From: Deltaproteobacteria bacterium
GTDB lineage: Bacteria > Myxococcota_A > Polyangia > GCA-2747355 > JADLHG01
DNA length: 64,000 bases
Assembly (NCBI GenBank): GCA_020848905.1
Contig: JADLHG010000042.1
Location: forward strand, 248,001-312,000
Direction of reading: 5' to 3'
Numbering within the stretch: the stretch's first letter is position 1; the number at the start of each line of letters is the position of its first letter. The notes beneath the pieces are model-generated. The model had not been told where the DNA came from, searched no databases, and worked only from the letters and a program-made list of their open reading frames with translations. This document shows, piece by piece, positions 14,268 to 24,504 of this stretch. The position numbers and the translations under genes were made by a program.

Positions 14268-15571
14268 GGCGCGCTCTCCTTCTCGAGGACCCGCTGATAG
14301 ATCGTTTCGACGTGGCGCAGGTGGTGCCGCAGGTCGAAGCAGGACGCCACCTCCTCGGCCGTGAGCCACGCGCGGACCCCCGGGTCGGCGATCAGGAGAT
14401 CCAGGAACTCTCCGCGGCCGGCCTGAGCCGCCATCGCCTGGGCCTGCACGAGCTCGTACGCCGCCTGTCGGGCCAGGCCCTTGTTCACCAGCGCCAGGAG
14501 CACCGCTTCCGAGAAGATCAGGCCCCCCGTCTGCTGCAGGTTCCTCTCCACGCGTTCCACGTTCACGTCCAGCCCGTCAAAGAGCCCCGTCGCGCGGTGC
14601 AGCATGAAATGGACGATCGTCGTCGCGTCCGGCCCGATCGCGCGCTCGACCGAGGAGTGGCTGATGTCTCGCTCGTGCCACAGCGCCACGTTCTCGAGCG
14701 CCGCGCCGGCGTAGCTCCGCACGAGCCGCGCCAGGCCGCAGAGGTTCTCCGAGAGGATCGGGTTCTTCTTGTGCGGCATCGCGCTCGAGCCCTTCTGCCC
14801 GCCCGAGAACGCCTCGCCCGCCTCGCCCACCTCCGTGCGCTGCCAGTGGCGCACCTGCAGGGCCATGCGCTCGACCGTCGCCGCGAGCAAGGCGAGCGCG
14901 CTGAAGAACTCGGCGTGCCGATCGCGCGGCACCACCTGCGTTGCGCACGGCTCGGGTCGCAGACCCAGGGTCGCCAGCGCCGCGCGCTCCACCTGCGGAT
15001 CCAGGTTGCCGTACACGCCGACCGCCCCCGCCACCTTGCCCACCGCGATCTGTTCCACCGCGTGACGCAGCCGCTCGCGCTGCCGTTCGAGCTCGGCGAA
15101 GAATCCGAGGAAGACCAGGCCCAAGGAGGTCGGTTCGGCGTGGATGCCATGCGTCCGCCCGACCACCGGCAAGCTCTTGAAGTCCATCGCCCGCCGCCTG
15201 ACGACGGTGGTGAGCGCGTCGAGGGCCTCCAGGATCATCTCACCTGCCGTGCGGAGCTGGATGGCGAAGGCCGAGTCCAGCACGTCCGAGGAGGTCATTC
15301 CCAGGTGGAGCCAGCGCGCGGGCTCCCCCACCTGCTCCTCGACGTGCGTGAGGAACGCGATCACGTCGTGCCGCACCCGCTCCTCGAGAGCGACGATGCG
15401 CGCGGCATCGACTCGCACCCGCTCGCGCACCGACGCCGACGTGCCGCGCGGTACGAGCTCGCGGGCTTCCATGGCCTCGCACACCGCGAGCTCCACCTCG
15501 AGCCAGGTCTCGTAGCGCCGCTGGTCGCTCCACAGCGCGCGCAGCTCCGGACGGCTGTACCGATCGAGCAT
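14264..15571 (-). CDS. purB: Adenylosuccinate lyase
   Basis: PurB acts twice in purine synthesis, cleaving SAICAR and adenylosuccinate to release fumarate. The fumarase/aspartase superfamily signature [12 protein letters not shown] is intact. The conserved [11 protein letters not shown] and [14 protein letters not shown] segments carry the catalytic His region. 435 aa is normal. ATG 15571 was chosen because LDRYSRPEL is the standard PurB N-terminus. The gene lies 2 bp after the kinase-like gene and overlaps purC by 4 bp. Confidence 0.97.
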   Translation of the reverse strand: MLDRYSRPELRALWSDQRRYETWLEVELAVCEAMEARELVPRGTSASVRERVRVDAARIVALEERVRHDVIAFLTHVEEQVGEPARWLHLGMTSSDVLDSAFAIQLRTAGEMILEALDALTTVVRRRAMDFKSLPVVGRTHGIHAEPTSLGLVFLGFFAELERQRERLRHAVEQIAVGKVAGAVGVYGNLDPQVERAALATLGLRPEPCATQVVPRDRHAEFFSALALLAATVERMALQVRHWQRTEVGEAGEAFSGGQKGSSAMPHKKNPILSENLCGLARLVRSYAGAALENVALWHERDISHSSVERAIGPDATTIVHFMLHRATGLFDGLDVNVERVERNLQQTGGLIFSEAVLLALVNKGLARQAAYELVQAQAMAAQAGRGEFLDLLIADPGVRAWLTAEEVASCFDLRHHLRHVETIYQRVLEKESAP

Positions 15572-15573
15572 GG

Positions 15574-18500
15574 CTACTCCCAGTCGGGATCGCCGCAGCA
15601 GCGGTATCCCGTATTCGGCCCGCCTTTGCCCTTCGCGGCGCAGCTGGCGGCCTCGTCCCGGCTCGTGAAGTCTCCCCCCATCGCCACCCCCTCCTCGACC
15701 CACTCCGAGACGTTACCGCTCAGGTCGTAGACCTGATGGGCCGAGCGGCAAGAAGGTCGCCCGCCCGCGAGGCCCGGCTTGTCCATCCCGGTGCTGCAGC
15801 GCCGCTTATCGAAGGTCTCCCCGTACGGGAAGCGTCCACCGCAGGCGCGGGTCCACTCCGCCATGCTGCAGAGCCTCAGGCCTCGGGCGCGACACGCCGC
15901 CCGCGAGGCCGCCACCGTGACGCTCCGCAGCGGTGGCGCCCCCCGCCCGGGGGCCTCGAAACGATCGATGCAGTAGCCGTCCGAGGCGCCTCGCGCCACG
16001 TAGGCCATCCCGGCGTAGCACCGACCGCGGTCCGCCTTTCCACTGCCTTCGGACGGCGTGCGAGCGGTGCGGGCTGCGGCCCGGGACGGATCGTCGCTCC
16101 CTCCGAGCCGATCGTCCCGCTCGCGCCCCTCGGGCTCCGCGGCGCCTACCGAGCCACCGTCTCCGCGCCGGAGCGTGACGCGCGTATGGGATCCGCCAGC
16201 GTCGGACGCACGCCCGGGCATTCCACGATCCGGCGCCGTCGCCCCGAGCCCCCGGGCCGAGACGGTAGGCGTCACCGGCGACGCGTCGGCCTGCTGTCGC
16301 CGGAGAGCCTGCTGCTTTCGTTCGAGCTCCTCTCGCTTCTCCGCCTCGCGCTGACCGTGCACGTAGACGATCGTCGCCACGGTGCCCGCCCCCAGAGCCA
16401 CCATCGCGCCGACGAAGGCCGGCAACGCCCACCGTCGAACGGGCGCAGCACGTCGCGGGACCGCAAGCGTCACCTCTCGCGGGGCGAGCGGCACGGGAAC
16501 GGCATCCCGATGCAGCACCTCCGGCGCGACCGCGGGGCTCGCCCCGAGAGGCGACGGCACCCCGCCCACACCGGGGGACGAACTCGCCGCCCCCATAGCC
16601 CCCGCCTCCGCCCCGCGTCCGGCGAGCTCGGCGAGGGGCGCCGGCATCTCGCCGCTGCCCCCTATCCCTTCGATGACCCCGGCCGCGTCCACCAGGGGCC
16701 GCCCGTCCTTCGTCCGCCCGAAGGCTTGCAGCGCCTCTCGCGCGCGTGCCTCCCGGTGGGCCCGCCGCCCGCCACCGGCCGCGTCCAGGTGCGGCAGCTC
16801 CGGATCCTGGGCCGGCGCGGCGGAGGCGGCGTTCGCCGCGGCCCCTCGTCCCACCTCGCCGCTCACCGCCATCCGCTGCCGCTGCTCCATCGACGGCCCA
16901 CGCTCGCTCTCGGGCGCCGCAGCGTCCTCGTCGGCGCCGAGGATCATGTCCATGTGGATCTGTTGCGTCCCCTCGGTCGGCGCGGAGGCCGCCTCCGGGA
17001 GCTCCTTCTCGGGGATCGTCGGCCCGCTCTCCGCTGCAAGCAGCGGCGAGAGCACCGCAGCCCGGGGCACGGTCAGGTCCCGGTCAGCGGCCCTGCCCGA
17101 CTCGGGGTCCCCTCGATCGCCGGCTTCCGCCGCGCGGCGCGCGCTGGCCTCTTCGAACTCGAGCTCGTCCAGCTTGAGCTGGTGCGTGGCCTGCGAATGC
17201 TCCTTCCTCGGCGCATCGGCGACCTCGACGCCCTCGTCGTCGGATTGCCCCGCAGAGACGCCGCCCAGCCCCTCCTCCGCCTCGTCGACCTCGAGCTCCT
17301 CCAGCTTGAGCTGGTGCGTGGCCTGCGAGTGCTCCTTCGCCCGAGGCGCGGCGTGCGGGTCGGAATTCTCCAGCGGCGCTGCGTGCTCCCCCGTCCCTCC
17401 GCCGAGCAGCGCCGACCATTCTCCCTCGGCAGCGGCCATCAGCGCCGGGTCGGAGGCGGTCCCGCCGCGCAGAGTCGTCGGCGCCTCGCCGTGGGAGCTG
17501 CCCTCCCGCGGCCCGCGAGCCGGCCGAGGCTCGACAGCGGTCGCCTCCGGCCGAGGGACGCGCATCATGTTCTGGACCGCCGTCGGCCCGTCGAGAGGCG
17601 CGCGCTGCGTCTTCTTCACCGCCGTCCGCTCCTCGAGCTCCTCGCGGGCGGGCGGAGCCTCTCCGCCCTTCATCGCCTGCACGACCGCCTCTCCCAGCTC
17701 GCCCGCGTGCGCATACCGCTCGTGCGGCTGCGCCGCCAGGGCGCGCCGCAGGACCGTCTCGAGGCCCTTCCGCAGCGTCAGGTCCGCCTCGTCCAGCAGG
17801 ACTGCCTGCCCTCGGAAGAGCTGTCCCGTGAGCAGCTCGAGCAAGATCGCCCCGGCGGAATAGACGTCCGCGCGAGCGTCGGGGCTCTGCCCGTTGCGTA
17901 CCTCGGGGGCGTGGTAGAGGAACACGTCCCCCGCCGAGCGCTGGGCCGCGAGGTAGGCCTCCTGCGGCAGCGCGAGCGGCAACGCGAAGTCGGTGATCTT
18001 CAGAACATCCGGCAGGATGATCACGTTGTCCGGCTTGAGGCCCCCGTGAACCACCAGGCTGCACGTCTCACCGAGCGCCCGGCAGAGCTGCGTTGCGATC
18101 GGCTCCACCTCGGCCAGCGAGAACCTCTGGCCCTTCGTCCGGCGCAGCTCCACGATCTTGCGCAGGCTGAGCCCTTCGAGGAACTGCGTGACGAAGAAGC
18201 ACCGGTCGCCGTCGCGATCCACGTCGAAGTAGCGCACCGCGTTCGGATGGACCATCTCGCGCAGGCGGCCGATGGTGGTCAGGAACGCGGCGCGCGACCC
18301 CTCGTCGGGCAGGAACTCCGCATCCACGAGCTTGAGGGCGACGTCGACCTCGAGCTCCTGGTCGAACGCCTTGTAGACCGTTCCGAGCGGCCCCGGCCCG
18401 ACGACGTCCACGACCTCGTAGCGCTCGCGCACCACGGCGCCCACCCCGTAAACGGTGGCCCGCGCGGCGTGTCGGCCGGTCTTGCGCAGTTTGCGCTGGA

Positions 18501-18612
18501 GCTCTGTGAACCGCTCGGTGTCGTCGCGGCGCGACGCCGTCAGGTCCTGGCCGCAGTTGGCGCAGGACTCGGCACGTTCGCCGACCGGACTGCCGCATCG
18601 AAAGCACAGCAT
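15574..18612 (-). CDS. Zn-ribbon / degenerate Ser-Thr kinase fold / TM / FGE-sulfatase-like domain protein (predicted pseudokinase)
   Basis: 1012 aa multidomain protein. Residues 1-22 are a zinc ribbon (Cys 3, 6, 17, 20). Residues about 64-330 are a eukaryote-like protein kinase fold with a glycine loop [10 protein letters not shown] (71-80), Lys94 in VALK and a HAPE segment (234-237). The catalytic loop reads HGGLKPDN (189-196), with the catalytic Asp replaced by Gly191, and DFG is DFA (208-210), which predicts no or weak phosphotransfer. A long low-complexity linker contains a duplicated [11 protein letters not shown] motif. One TM ([20 protein letters not shown]) leads to a C-terminal formylglycine-generating-enzyme/sulfatase-modifying-like domain (GMAYVARG...YCIDRFE...[11 protein letters not shown]...GNVSEWVEE). 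The domain order suggests a membrane signalling or scaffold protein. It starts at ATG 18612 with an AGGAAG ribosome-binding site and sits between dut and purB. Confidence 0.85.
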   Translation of the reverse strand: MLCFRCGSPVGERAESCANCGQDLTASRRDDTERFTELQRKLRKTGRHAARATVYGVGAVVRERYEVVDVVGPGPLGTVYKAFDQELEVDVALKLVDAEFLPDEGSRAAFLTTIGRLREMVHPNAVRYFDVDRDGDRCFFVTQFLEGLSLRKIVELRRTKGQRFSLAEVEPIATQLCRALGETCSLVVHGGLKPDNVIILPDVLKITDFALPLALPQEAYLAAQRSAGDVFLYHAPEVRNGQSPDARADVYSAGAILLELLTGQLFRGQAVLLDEADLTLRKGLETVLRRALAAQPHERYAHAGELGEAVVQAMKGGEAPPAREELEERTAVKKTQRAPLDGPTAVQNMMRVPRPEATAVEPRPARGPREGSSHGEAPTTLRGGTASDPALMAAAEGEWSALLGGGTGEHAAPLENSDPHAAPRAKEHSQATHQLKLEELEVDEAEEGLGGVSAGQSDDEGVEVADAPRKEHSQATHQLKLDELEFEEASARRAAEAGDRGDPESGRAADRDLTVPRAAVLSPLLAAESGPTIPEKELPEAASAPTEGTQQIHMDMILGADEDAAAPESERGPSMEQRQRMAVSGEVGRGAAANAASAAPAQDPELPHLDAAGGGRRAHREARAREALQAFGRTKDGRPLVDAAGVIEGIGGSGEMPAPLAELAGRGAEAGAMGAASSSPGVGGVPSPLGASPAVAPEVLHRDAVPVPLAPREVTLAVPRRAAPVRRWALPAFVGAMVALGAGTVATIVYVHGQREAEKREELERKQQALRRQQADASPVTPTVSARGLGATAPDRGMPGRASDAGGSHTRVTLRRGDGGSVGAAEPEGRERDDRLGGSDDPSRAAARTARTPSEGSGKADRGRCYAGMAYVARGASDGYCIDRFEAPGRGAPPLRSVTVAASRAACRARGLRLCSMAEWTRACGGRFPYGETFDKRRCSTGMDKPGLAGGRPSCRSAHQVYDLSGNVSEWVEEGVAMGGDFTSRDEAASCAAKGKGGPNTGYRCCGDPDWE
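17161..17338 (-). repeat. Imperfect direct repeat encoding a duplicated [11 protein letters not shown] motif
   Basis: Two copies of about 46 bp (17161-17206 and 17293-17338) are almost identical, differing at about two bases, and lie 132 bp apart inside the linker of the kinase-like protein. Both encode [12 protein letters not shown] followed by an acidic ELE stretch. The surrounding linker is not repeated, so the motif looks selectively kept, for example as a docking or phosphorylation site (inference). Confidence 0.75.
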
Positions 18613-18658
18613 CGCGACGTCTTCCTGCCGACGGCGTGCGGCCGAGCCCACACCTCGG

Positions 18659-19105
18659 TCACCCGGTGTGCCCGAAGCCTCCCGAGCCGCGCACCGTGTC
18701 CGTCAACTCCTCGACCTCCACTACCACCACGCGCGTCACGGGGGCCACCACGAGCTGTGCGATGCGCATCCCGGGCTCGATGCACACCGCGCTCTTCCCG
18801 AGATTCACGAGCGCGACCAAGACCTCGCCCCGGTAGTCCTCGTCGATCGTGCCGGGCGCATTGACCACCGTCAGCCCGAACCGCACGGCCAGGCCCGAAC
18901 GCGGCCGCACCTGCCCCTCGTGCCCCGGCGGAAGCTCGAGCGCCAGCCCCGTCGGAACCACCTCCGTCGCGCCGGGCTGCACCGTCACGGGCCCATCGAT
19001 CGCCGCCGAGAGGTCCATACCGGCGGCGCCCGCACTCATGTAGCGCGGCATCACCGCCGACGGTCGCAAGCGCCTCACCCGCATGGTGCGTCCCCGCTCG
19101 GGCAT
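18659..19105 (-). CDS. dut: Deoxyuridine 5'-triphosphate nucleotidohydrolase
   Basis: dUTPase hydrolyses dUTP to dUMP and pyrophosphate, keeping uracil out of DNA and feeding dTMP synthesis. All trimeric dUTPase motifs are visible: AGMDLSA (motif 1), PRSGLAV (motif 2), NAPGTIDEDYRGE (motif 3), MRIAQLVV (motif 4) and the Gly-rich RGSGGFGHTG tail (motif 5). 148 aa is standard. It lies 9 bp after pnp. A second in-frame ATG at 19084 is an equally possible start. Confidence 0.97.
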   Translation of the reverse strand: MPERGRTMRVRRLRPSAVMPRYMSAGAAGMDLSAAIDGPVTVQPGATEVVPTGLALELPPGHEGQVRPRSGLAVRFGLTVVNAPGTIDEDYRGEVLVALVNLGKSAVCIEPGMRIAQLVVAPVTRVVVVEVEELTDTVRGSGGFGHTG

Positions 19106-19114
19106 GACGCGGCC

Positions 19115-21217
19115 CTAGACCATGCTCCGGACGTCTTCCGGCGCGGCGTTCAGGGCTTCCTTGCGGCTCAGGCGGATCTTGCCCTCGCGATCGATGTTGA
19201 TCACCTTCACCACGACCTCGTCACCTTCGTGCAGCACATCTTCCACTCGGTTGACGCGCTTGTGGTCGAGCTCGCTGATGTGCACTAGCCCGTCGGTCCC
19301 GGGCAGGATCTCCACGAACGCCCCGAACTCGGCGATGCGCCGCACGCGGCCGCGATAGAAGGCGCCGATCTCGGCCTCTGCCGTCAGCCCCTCGATGAGG
19401 TCCATCGCCTTGCGCGCGCTGGTCTCGTCGGCCGAGGCGATGTTCACCGTCCCGTCGTCGGAGACGTCGATCTCGGCGCCCGTCTCCTCCTGGATCGCGC
19501 GGATCGTCTTGCCTCCGGGGCCGATGATGTCCCGGATGCGATCCGGCTTGATCCGCACGGTGAGGATGCGCGGCGCGTTGCGCGACAGCGACGCCCGCGG
19601 GGCGTCCAAGGCCTCGGCCATCTTGTCCAGGATGTGCAGGCGTCCCTCGCGCGCCTGGGCGAGCGCCTCGGCGAGCACCTCTCGGGGCAGACCCTCCAGC
19701 TTGATGTCCATCTGGATGGCGCAGATCCCCTCGCGCGTGCCAGTCACCTTGAAGTCCATGTCGCCCAGGTGGTCTTCGTCGCCCAGGATGTCGCTCAGGA
19801 CCCGGAACTGGTCCCCCTCGTTGATGAGCCCCATCGCGATGCCGGCCACCGGCGCCTTCACCGGCACGCCAGCGTCCATCAGCGCAAGGCTGCCGCCGCA
19901 GACCGACGCCATCGACGAGGAGCCGTTGCTCTCCATGATCTCGCTCACCACGCGCAGCACGTACGGGAAGTCCGCGCCGTCCGGGAGCACCTGCATGAGC
20001 GAGCGTTCCGCCAGGTTGCCGTGGCCGATCTCGCGCCGCCCGGGAGAGCCGAAGCGCTTCACCTCGCCGGTGGAGAAGGACGGGAAGTTGTAGTGCAGCA
20101 GGAAGCGCTTGGAGTGATCGCCCATCACCGACTCGATCCGCTGATCGGAGCGACCGGTGGCCAACGTCGCCGTGGCGAGCGCCTGCGTCTCCCCGCGCGT
20201 GAAGAGAGCGGAGCCGTGCGTCCGCGGGAGCAGTCCGACCTCGCAAGAGATGGCGCGGATGTCGCGCAGTCCGCGCCCGTCGAGACGAACCCGGTCGTTG
20301 ATCGCCATCCGGCGCACGTACCGCCGCTTGGCCTCGTCGAAGGCTTCCTTCACCTCGTCGATCCGCTCGACGTACGCCTCGCCGAGCTGGCCGAGGAGCC
20401 ACTCGCGCGATTCCTTCACGGCCTTCGACCGAGCCTGCTTCTCGCGCACCGCGATCGCCTGCGCGAGCCGCGACCCGACGAGGTCGGCCACCATCGCCAC
20501 GAGCCCCTCGTCGGCCACCTCGGCGGTGAAGGGGCGCTTCTCGCGTCCCACGGCCGCCCGCAACCGCTCCTGCAGCTCGAGGATCGGACGCGCCTGCTCC
20601 TGCGCGAAGAGGAGCGCCTCGACCAGGTCCCCTTCGGAAACGAACCGGCAGGAGCCCTCCACCATGACGAGCGCCTCGAAGCTGCAGGCCACAACGACGT
20701 TGATGTCGCCCGCCTCCTGCTGCGCCTGCGTCGGATTCGCCACGAGCTGGCCGTTCACCCGCCCAACGCGGATGCCGGCGATCGGCCCCGCCCAGGGGAT
20801 GTCCGAGATGGTCAGCGCCGCCGAGGAGCCGGTGATCGCCAGAACGTCCGCCGGGTTCTCGCGGTCCGAAGAGAGGACCATCGCGATGACCTGCGTCTCA
20901 CAGCGCCACCCGTCGGGGAAGAGCGGCCGGATGGGCCGGTCGATCAGCCGGCACGAAAGGATCTCGTGCACCGCGGGGCGCCCCTCCCGTCGGAAGTAGC
21001 TCCCCGGGATGCGCCCCGCCGCGTACATGCGTTCGGTGTACTCGACGGTCAGCGGCAAGAAGTCCACGGGCTTGGAGCTCTTGTCGGCCACCGTGGTGAC
21101 CAGCACGACCGTGTCCCCGTAGCGCACGAGCACGGAGCCGTCGGCCTGCTTCGCAATCTTGCCCGTCTCGATGGAGAGCTCCCGCCCGCCGATCTGAACG
21201 CTTTCTCGAATGAACAT
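19115..21217 (-). CDS. pnp: Polyribonucleotide nucleotidyltransferase
   Basis: PNPase degrades RNA 3' to 5' by phosphorolysis. It has two RNase PH-like domains with an all-helical linker, then a KH domain ([20 protein letters not shown]) and an S1 domain ([20 protein letters not shown]). 700 aa is the usual length. ATG 21217 is supported by a GAGGGAG ribosome-binding site and by the standard N-terminus ([19 protein letters not shown]). It follows rpsO across a 278 bp spacer with three perfect stem-loops, as in the well-studied rpsO-pnp pair. Confidence 0.97.
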   Translation of the reverse strand: MFIRESVQIGGRELSIETGKIAKQADGSVLVRYGDTVVLVTTVADKSSKPVDFLPLTVEYTERMYAAGRIPGSYFRREGRPAVHEILSCRLIDRPIRPLFPDGWRCETQVIAMVLSSDRENPADVLAITGSSAALTISDIPWAGPIAGIRVGRVNGQLVANPTQAQQEAGDINVVVACSFEALVMVEGSCRFVSEGDLVEALLFAQEQARPILELQERLRAAVGREKRPFTAEVADEGLVAMVADLVGSRLAQAIAVREKQARSKAVKESREWLLGQLGEAYVERIDEVKEAFDEAKRRYVRRMAINDRVRLDGRGLRDIRAISCEVGLLPRTHGSALFTRGETQALATATLATGRSDQRIESVMGDHSKRFLLHYNFPSFSTGEVKRFGSPGRREIGHGNLAERSLMQVLPDGADFPYVLRVVSEIMESNGSSSMASVCGGSLALMDAGVPVKAPVAGIAMGLINEGDQFRVLSDILGDEDHLGDMDFKVTGTREGICAIQMDIKLEGLPREVLAEALAQAREGRLHILDKMAEALDAPRASLSRNAPRILTVRIKPDRIRDIIGPGGKTIRAIQEETGAEIDVSDDGTVNIASADETSARKAMDLIEGLTAEAEIGAFYRGRVRRIAEFGAFVEILPGTDGLVHISELDHKRVNRVEDVLHEGDEVVVKVINIDREGKIRLSRKEALNAAPEDVRSMV

Positions 21218-21374
21218 ACGTCTCCCTCTCTTGGGGGGCTCAATGGCCCCCGGCGGCGGATCGCCAGCCGACGCAGCTCGCGGCGCCACGTAGACGCCCC
21301 GGAGCCGCGGGCCACGCGGGCTTCGCGATCGACCGAGTCAGGAGTGGATCAGGGCAGGATTAGTCCTTGGCCAC

Positions 21375-21394
21375 AGCTCCCGCGCACGGGAGCT
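21375..21394 (-). other. Perfect 8-bp stem-loop in the rpsO-pnp spacer
   Basis: AGCTCCCG-cgca-CGGGAGCT is an 8 bp perfect inverted repeat with a 4-nt loop, about 160 nt upstream of the pnp start. No T-run follows on the minus strand, so it is more likely an RNA-processing or stability element than a terminator. Confidence 0.55.
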
Positions 21395-21435
21395 CCGGTC
21401 AAAAACTAAGGCCTTGCTCTGTCCACTCTCGAGGC

Positions 21436-21491
21436 CGTCTCTACCGAGACGAACCCCGTGTCTGCCGCGGGACCTCTTCAGGCCCCGCGGC
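21436..21491 (-). other. Two stem-loops directly after rpsO
   Basis: GCCGCGGG (21464-21471) pairs with CCCGCGGC (21484-21491), starting 5 bp after the rpsO stop. CGTCTC-tacc-GAGACG (21436-21451) follows. Neither has a poly-T tail on the minus strand. In E. coli the rpsO-pnp intercistronic hairpins are cut by RNase III and mediate PNPase autocontrol. The position here suggests a similar role (inference). Confidence 0.5.
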
Positions 21492-21495
21492 CACG

Positions 21496-21765
21496 TTACT
21501 TGCGGATGCCGAGGTCGCCGATCACCTTGCGGTAGCGATCGGCATCCTTGTCCTTCAGGTAGTCCAGCAGCCGACGCCGCTTCCCCACCAGCTTGAGCAG
21601 GCCGCGCCGCGAGTGATGATCCTTCGCGTGGGTCTTGAAGTGCTCGGTCAGGTGGTTGATGCGCTCGGTCAGGAGGGCTACCTGCACCTCCGGCGAACCG
21701 GTGTCTTTTTCGTGGGCGCGGTACTTCTCGATCACGCCCTTCTTCAGTTCCGTTGCCAGTCCCAT
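21496..21765 (-). CDS. rpsO: 30S ribosomal protein S15
   Basis: S15 is an 89-aa primary binding protein of the 30S platform. The sequence shows the conserved [16 protein letters not shown], [25 protein letters not shown] and the C-terminal [15 protein letters not shown] 21765 gives exactly the standard length and has an AAGGAG ribosome-binding site. The truB-rpsO-pnp order is the classical one. Confidence 0.98.
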   Translation of the reverse strand: MGLATELKKGVIEKYRAHEKDTGSPEVQVALLTERINHLTEHFKTHAKDHHSRRGLLKLVGKRRRLLDYLKDKDADRYRKVIGDLGIRK

Positions 21766-21847
21766 GGCCAACTCCTTGCCGCGCCAGCAGATCTCTCCAC
21801 TCGGCGGGTGTATTTGGGCGCCATCGTGGGCCAAGAGGCCCCAGTTG

Positions 21848-22780
21848 TCAATGGCTTCCTGCGTGCGTGCGCGCCTCGGCCGCCTCGCTGGGCGACGGCC
21901 GAAAGACCCGCTGCGGCCAGAGCCCCTCTCCTCGGAAGACGCCGAGAGCTACGAGCTCTCCACCGAGTCTGACCCGCACGAGGCCTGGCTGCGGCTCGGC
22001 GGCGACCGGTTGGCCGTGCCGCAGCTTATCCGCCGCCTCGGGCGTCACCTCCACGGCCGGCAGGGCCGAGAGCGCCTCGTCCATGCTCACCCAGGGGAGC
22101 TCGCCGCGTCGGTGCCGTTCGGCGAGCCCCTCGAGGGGGACCGCGCGCGACAGGTCGAACCCGCCGCTCCGGACGCGCCGCAGCTCCGCCACCGAGGCGC
22201 CGCACCCGAGGGCGCGGCCGAGCTCATCCACCAACACGCGCACGTAGGTTCCCTTGCTGCACGCGAGCTCCACCTCGAAGCGCGGCAGCTCGAATCGCCG
22301 CAGCTCGAGGCGCAGGACCTGGACCGGCCGTGCGGCGGGCGACACCTCCTCTCCCCGCCGCGCCCGGGCGTGCGCCCGCTCGCCGTCCACGCGCACGGCC
22401 GAGAAGGCGGGAGGCGCCTGGAGCAGCGTCCCGACCCACCTGGGGAGCAGCGCGACGAGCTGCTCCTCGGTCACTCCCGTCGGGTCACCGCGCTCGACTA
22501 CCTCGCCGTCGGTGTCCAGGGTGTTGGTGCGCACGCCGAGCAGGCCGGTGGCCCGGTATTCCTTCTCCTCTCCGAGGAGCAGTCCGGCGATCTTCGTCGC
22601 CTCGCCCACACAGACGGGCAGAACTCCCGTAGCGAGCGGGTCCAGCGTCCCCGTGTGTCCAGCCTTCGGTGCGCCGAGCGCCCGACGCACGGCCGCCACG
22701 ACCTCGAAGGAGGTCATCCCGCGCGGCTTGTCGACCACCAGGACCCCGTCCACAGGGCTCTCCCGCCGCGCGCGCCTCAC
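21848..22780 (-). CDS. truB: tRNA pseudouridine(55) synthase
   Basis: TruB makes pseudouridine 55 in the T-loop of tRNAs. The catalytic-Asp motif [16 protein letters not shown] is intact. The N-terminus [18 protein letters not shown] is typical, and the C-terminal part resembles a short PUA-like extension. 310 aa is normal. The start is GTG at 22780, 11 bp after nrnA ends, since no ATG is available in the right place. Confidence 0.96.
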   Translation of the reverse strand: MRRARRESPVDGVLVVDKPRGMTSFEVVAAVRRALGAPKAGHTGTLDPLATGVLPVCVGEATKIAGLLLGEEKEYRATGLLGVRTNTLDTDGEVVERGDPTGVTEEQLVALLPRWVGTLLQAPPAFSAVRVDGERAHARARRGEEVSPAARPVQVLRLELRRFELPRFEVELACSKGTYVRVLVDELGRALGCGASVAELRRVRSGGFDLSRAVPLEGLAERHRRGELPWVSMDEALSALPAVEVTPEAADKLRHGQPVAAEPQPGLVRVRLGGELVALGVFRGEGLWPQRVFRPSPSEAAEARTHAGSH

Positions 22781-22791
22781 GATGCGGACCG

Positions 22792-23808
22792 CTACGCAAT
22801 CCCGCCGCCGCCGTTGCCCCCGCCGTTGCGCGGTAGCAGCCCGGCGTCGCGGCAGTACTGCCCGACGGCCTCGAAGACCTGCGCGCGCACCTCGCCCATT
22901 CCGAGCGGAAGGGTGCACCCGGCGGCGTTCCGATGCCCCCCGCCGCCGAACTGCTGCGCGATCTCCGAGACGTCGACGGTCCCGCGCGACCGCATGCTCA
23001 CCCGCACCCCGCCCGGGTCCGGACGCAGGAGCACGGCCACCTCCACCCCGTCGATGCCCCGCGCGTAGTTGATGAAGCCGTCCACCATGTCCGAGGTGCA
23101 CCCCGTCTCGGTGAGCATCTCCGGGCTCACGGTGAGCGAGGCGGCCATCCCGTCCCCCGCCACCTGCAGCGTTCGCAGCACGAGCGCGAGCAGCTCGAGC
23201 TCCCCCTTCGGCCGCGTCTCGTAGATGTGCGAGGCGACGCGCCAGGGGTCCACCCCGACCTCGAGGAGCTCGGCGGCCACGCGCATCGCCTCGGGGTCCG
23301 TGTTCTGGTACCGGAACGACCCGGTGTCCGAAAGGATGGAGCAGTAGAGCGCCTCGGCCACCGGCACCGTCAGCTCCACCGCCAGGTAGGAGAAGACCCG
23401 GTGCAGAAGGACTCCCACCGCCGCGGCGGACGGGTCGCGATAGACCAGATGTCCGAGCGAGCCCTGCGTCTTGTGGTGATCGATCACGAGCACCGTTCCG
23501 AGCAGGTGCCAGGGGGGCTCTCCGCCGGGAAACATGCGGCTGTCCGAGCAGTCGAGGACCACCGTCACGTCGCACGGCTCGGCAGGAAGCGCGCTCGTAA
23601 TGCGTTCCGACCCCTCGAGGAAGCGAAAGCGGCGGGGGATCGGGTCGGGGTTGTATGCCACCACCGTCTGACCGCGTCCCTCGAGCGCCAGCGCCGTGGC
23701 GACGATGCAGCCGACGGCGTCCCCGTCGGGGCTCGGGTGCGAGGTGACCAGGACGCGCCGCGCGCGCGCGATGGTGTCGCTCACTCGCCGAAGCATCGCG
23801 TCAGTCAT
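22792..23808 (-). CDS. nrnA: DHH-family bifunctional oligoribonuclease / PAP phosphatase (NrnA type)
   Basis: NrnA-type proteins degrade short RNA oligonucleotides and 3'-phosphoadenosine 5'-phosphate. The N-terminal DHH domain shows SHPSPDGDAVG, VVLDCSD and the family motif VIDHHKTQGS. The C-terminal DHHA1 domain ends with the nucleotide-binding GGGGHRNAAG. 338 aa is typical. It sits between rbfA (8 bp overlap) and truB, exactly where NrnA lies in many Gram-positive and deltaproteobacterial genomes. Confidence 0.92.
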   Translation of the reverse strand: MTDAMLRRVSDTIARARRVLVTSHPSPDGDAVGCIVATALALEGRGQTVVAYNPDPIPRRFRFLEGSERITSALPAEPCDVTVVLDCSDSRMFPGGEPPWHLLGTVLVIDHHKTQGSLGHLVYRDPSAAAVGVLLHRVFSYLAVELTVPVAEALYCSILSDTGSFRYQNTDPEAMRVAAELLEVGVDPWRVASHIYETRPKGELELLALVLRTLQVAGDGMAASLTVSPEMLTETGCTSDMVDGFINYARGIDGVEVAVLLRPDPGGVRVSMRSRGTVDVSEIAQQFGGGGHRNAAGCTLPLGMGEVRAQVFEAVGQYCRDAGLLPRNGGGNGGGGIA

Positions 23809-24184
23809 GATCCTCCTCCTTCTTCGTCTGCCCGAGCTCCTTCAGGATCGCCTCGATACGGGCTCCCGTGGCCACCGCCTCGTCGAGCTCGAAGCGCAGC
23901 TCCGGCGTGTGCCGGAGCGAGACGCGCCGGCCGAGCTCGGCGCGCAGGAAGCCGCTCGCCTGCTTCAGCCCCGCCAGGACCTCTTCCGCTTGCGCCCGCT
24001 CGCCGTTCACGCAGACGAACACGCGGGCCACCCGCAGGTCCCCGGAGGTCTGCACCCCCGTCACGGCCACGAGCGCAGCCTTTTGCACGCGGGGGTCCCG
24101 CACGCGCGCGGGGACCAGCTCCGCCAGGGCGCTCTGCAGCATCCGGTTCACGCGTGCGATACGTTCGCCTTTCACGCGTCCCAC
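23801..24184 (-). CDS. rbfA: Ribosome-binding factor A
   Basis: RbfA is a small KH-fold protein that helps late maturation of the 30S subunit and 17S rRNA processing. Typical segments are RVNRMLQSALAELV near the N-terminus, VTGVQTSGDLRVARVFVCV in the middle, and the RRVSLRHTPELRFELDEAV motif. 127 aa is standard. The GTG start at 24184 overlaps the end of ylxP. Neighbours infB and truB fit. Confidence 0.94.
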   Translation of the reverse strand: MGRVKGERIARVNRMLQSALAELVPARVRDPRVQKAALVAVTGVQTSGDLRVARVFVCVNGERAQAEEVLAGLKQASGFLRAELGRRVSLRHTPELRFELDEAVATGARIEAILKELGQTKKEEDHD

Positions 24185-24495
24185 CCTCCGGGCGGAGCGT
24201 GCTCCTCGTCGAAGTGGAGGACCTCGCTCTGCCGGTCGAGAATCTGCGCCACGTAGAGCTCCTCGACGAAGGTCACGAGCTCGTCGAGCATCTCCTGGGC
24301 GTGAGGGGCGCTATTGCTCACCACCGACATGCCCAGGGAAGCCCGCTGCCAGGTGTCGCTGCCACCCACCTCGGCCACCGCGACGTTGTACTTGGCGCGC
24401 AAGCGGTCCACGATGCGCCGCACCCCCTGGCGCTTGGTCTTGAGCGACCCGCTCGCGGGAAAGAAGAGATTCAGGCGGCAGACGCCGACCACCAT
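24172..24495 (-). CDS. ylxP: DUF503 / YlxP-family protein
   Basis: 107 aa. The start (VVGVCRLNLFFPASGSLKTKR) and the middle part (RAKYNVAVAEVGGSDTWQRASLGM) are the hallmarks of the DUF503 family. It lies between infB and rbfA, its near-universal position in Firmicutes and deltaproteobacteria. The genomic linkage implies a role near ribosome maturation or translation initiation, but no activity is established from sequence alone. Confidence 0.9.
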   Translation of the reverse strand: MVVGVCRLNLFFPASGSLKTKRQGVRRIVDRLRAKYNVAVAEVGGSDTWQRASLGMSVVSNSAPHAQEMLDELVTFVEELYVAQILDRQSEVLHFDEEHAPPGGWDA

Positions 24496-24504
24496 GACGC
24501 CCGG

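Noticed and set aside
15736-18864. A plus-strand frame of about 1042 codons opposite the pseudokinase
   Set aside because: It mirrors the codons of the real gene, is very rich in Arg/Pro/Ala and shows no domain, signal peptide or ribosome-binding site.
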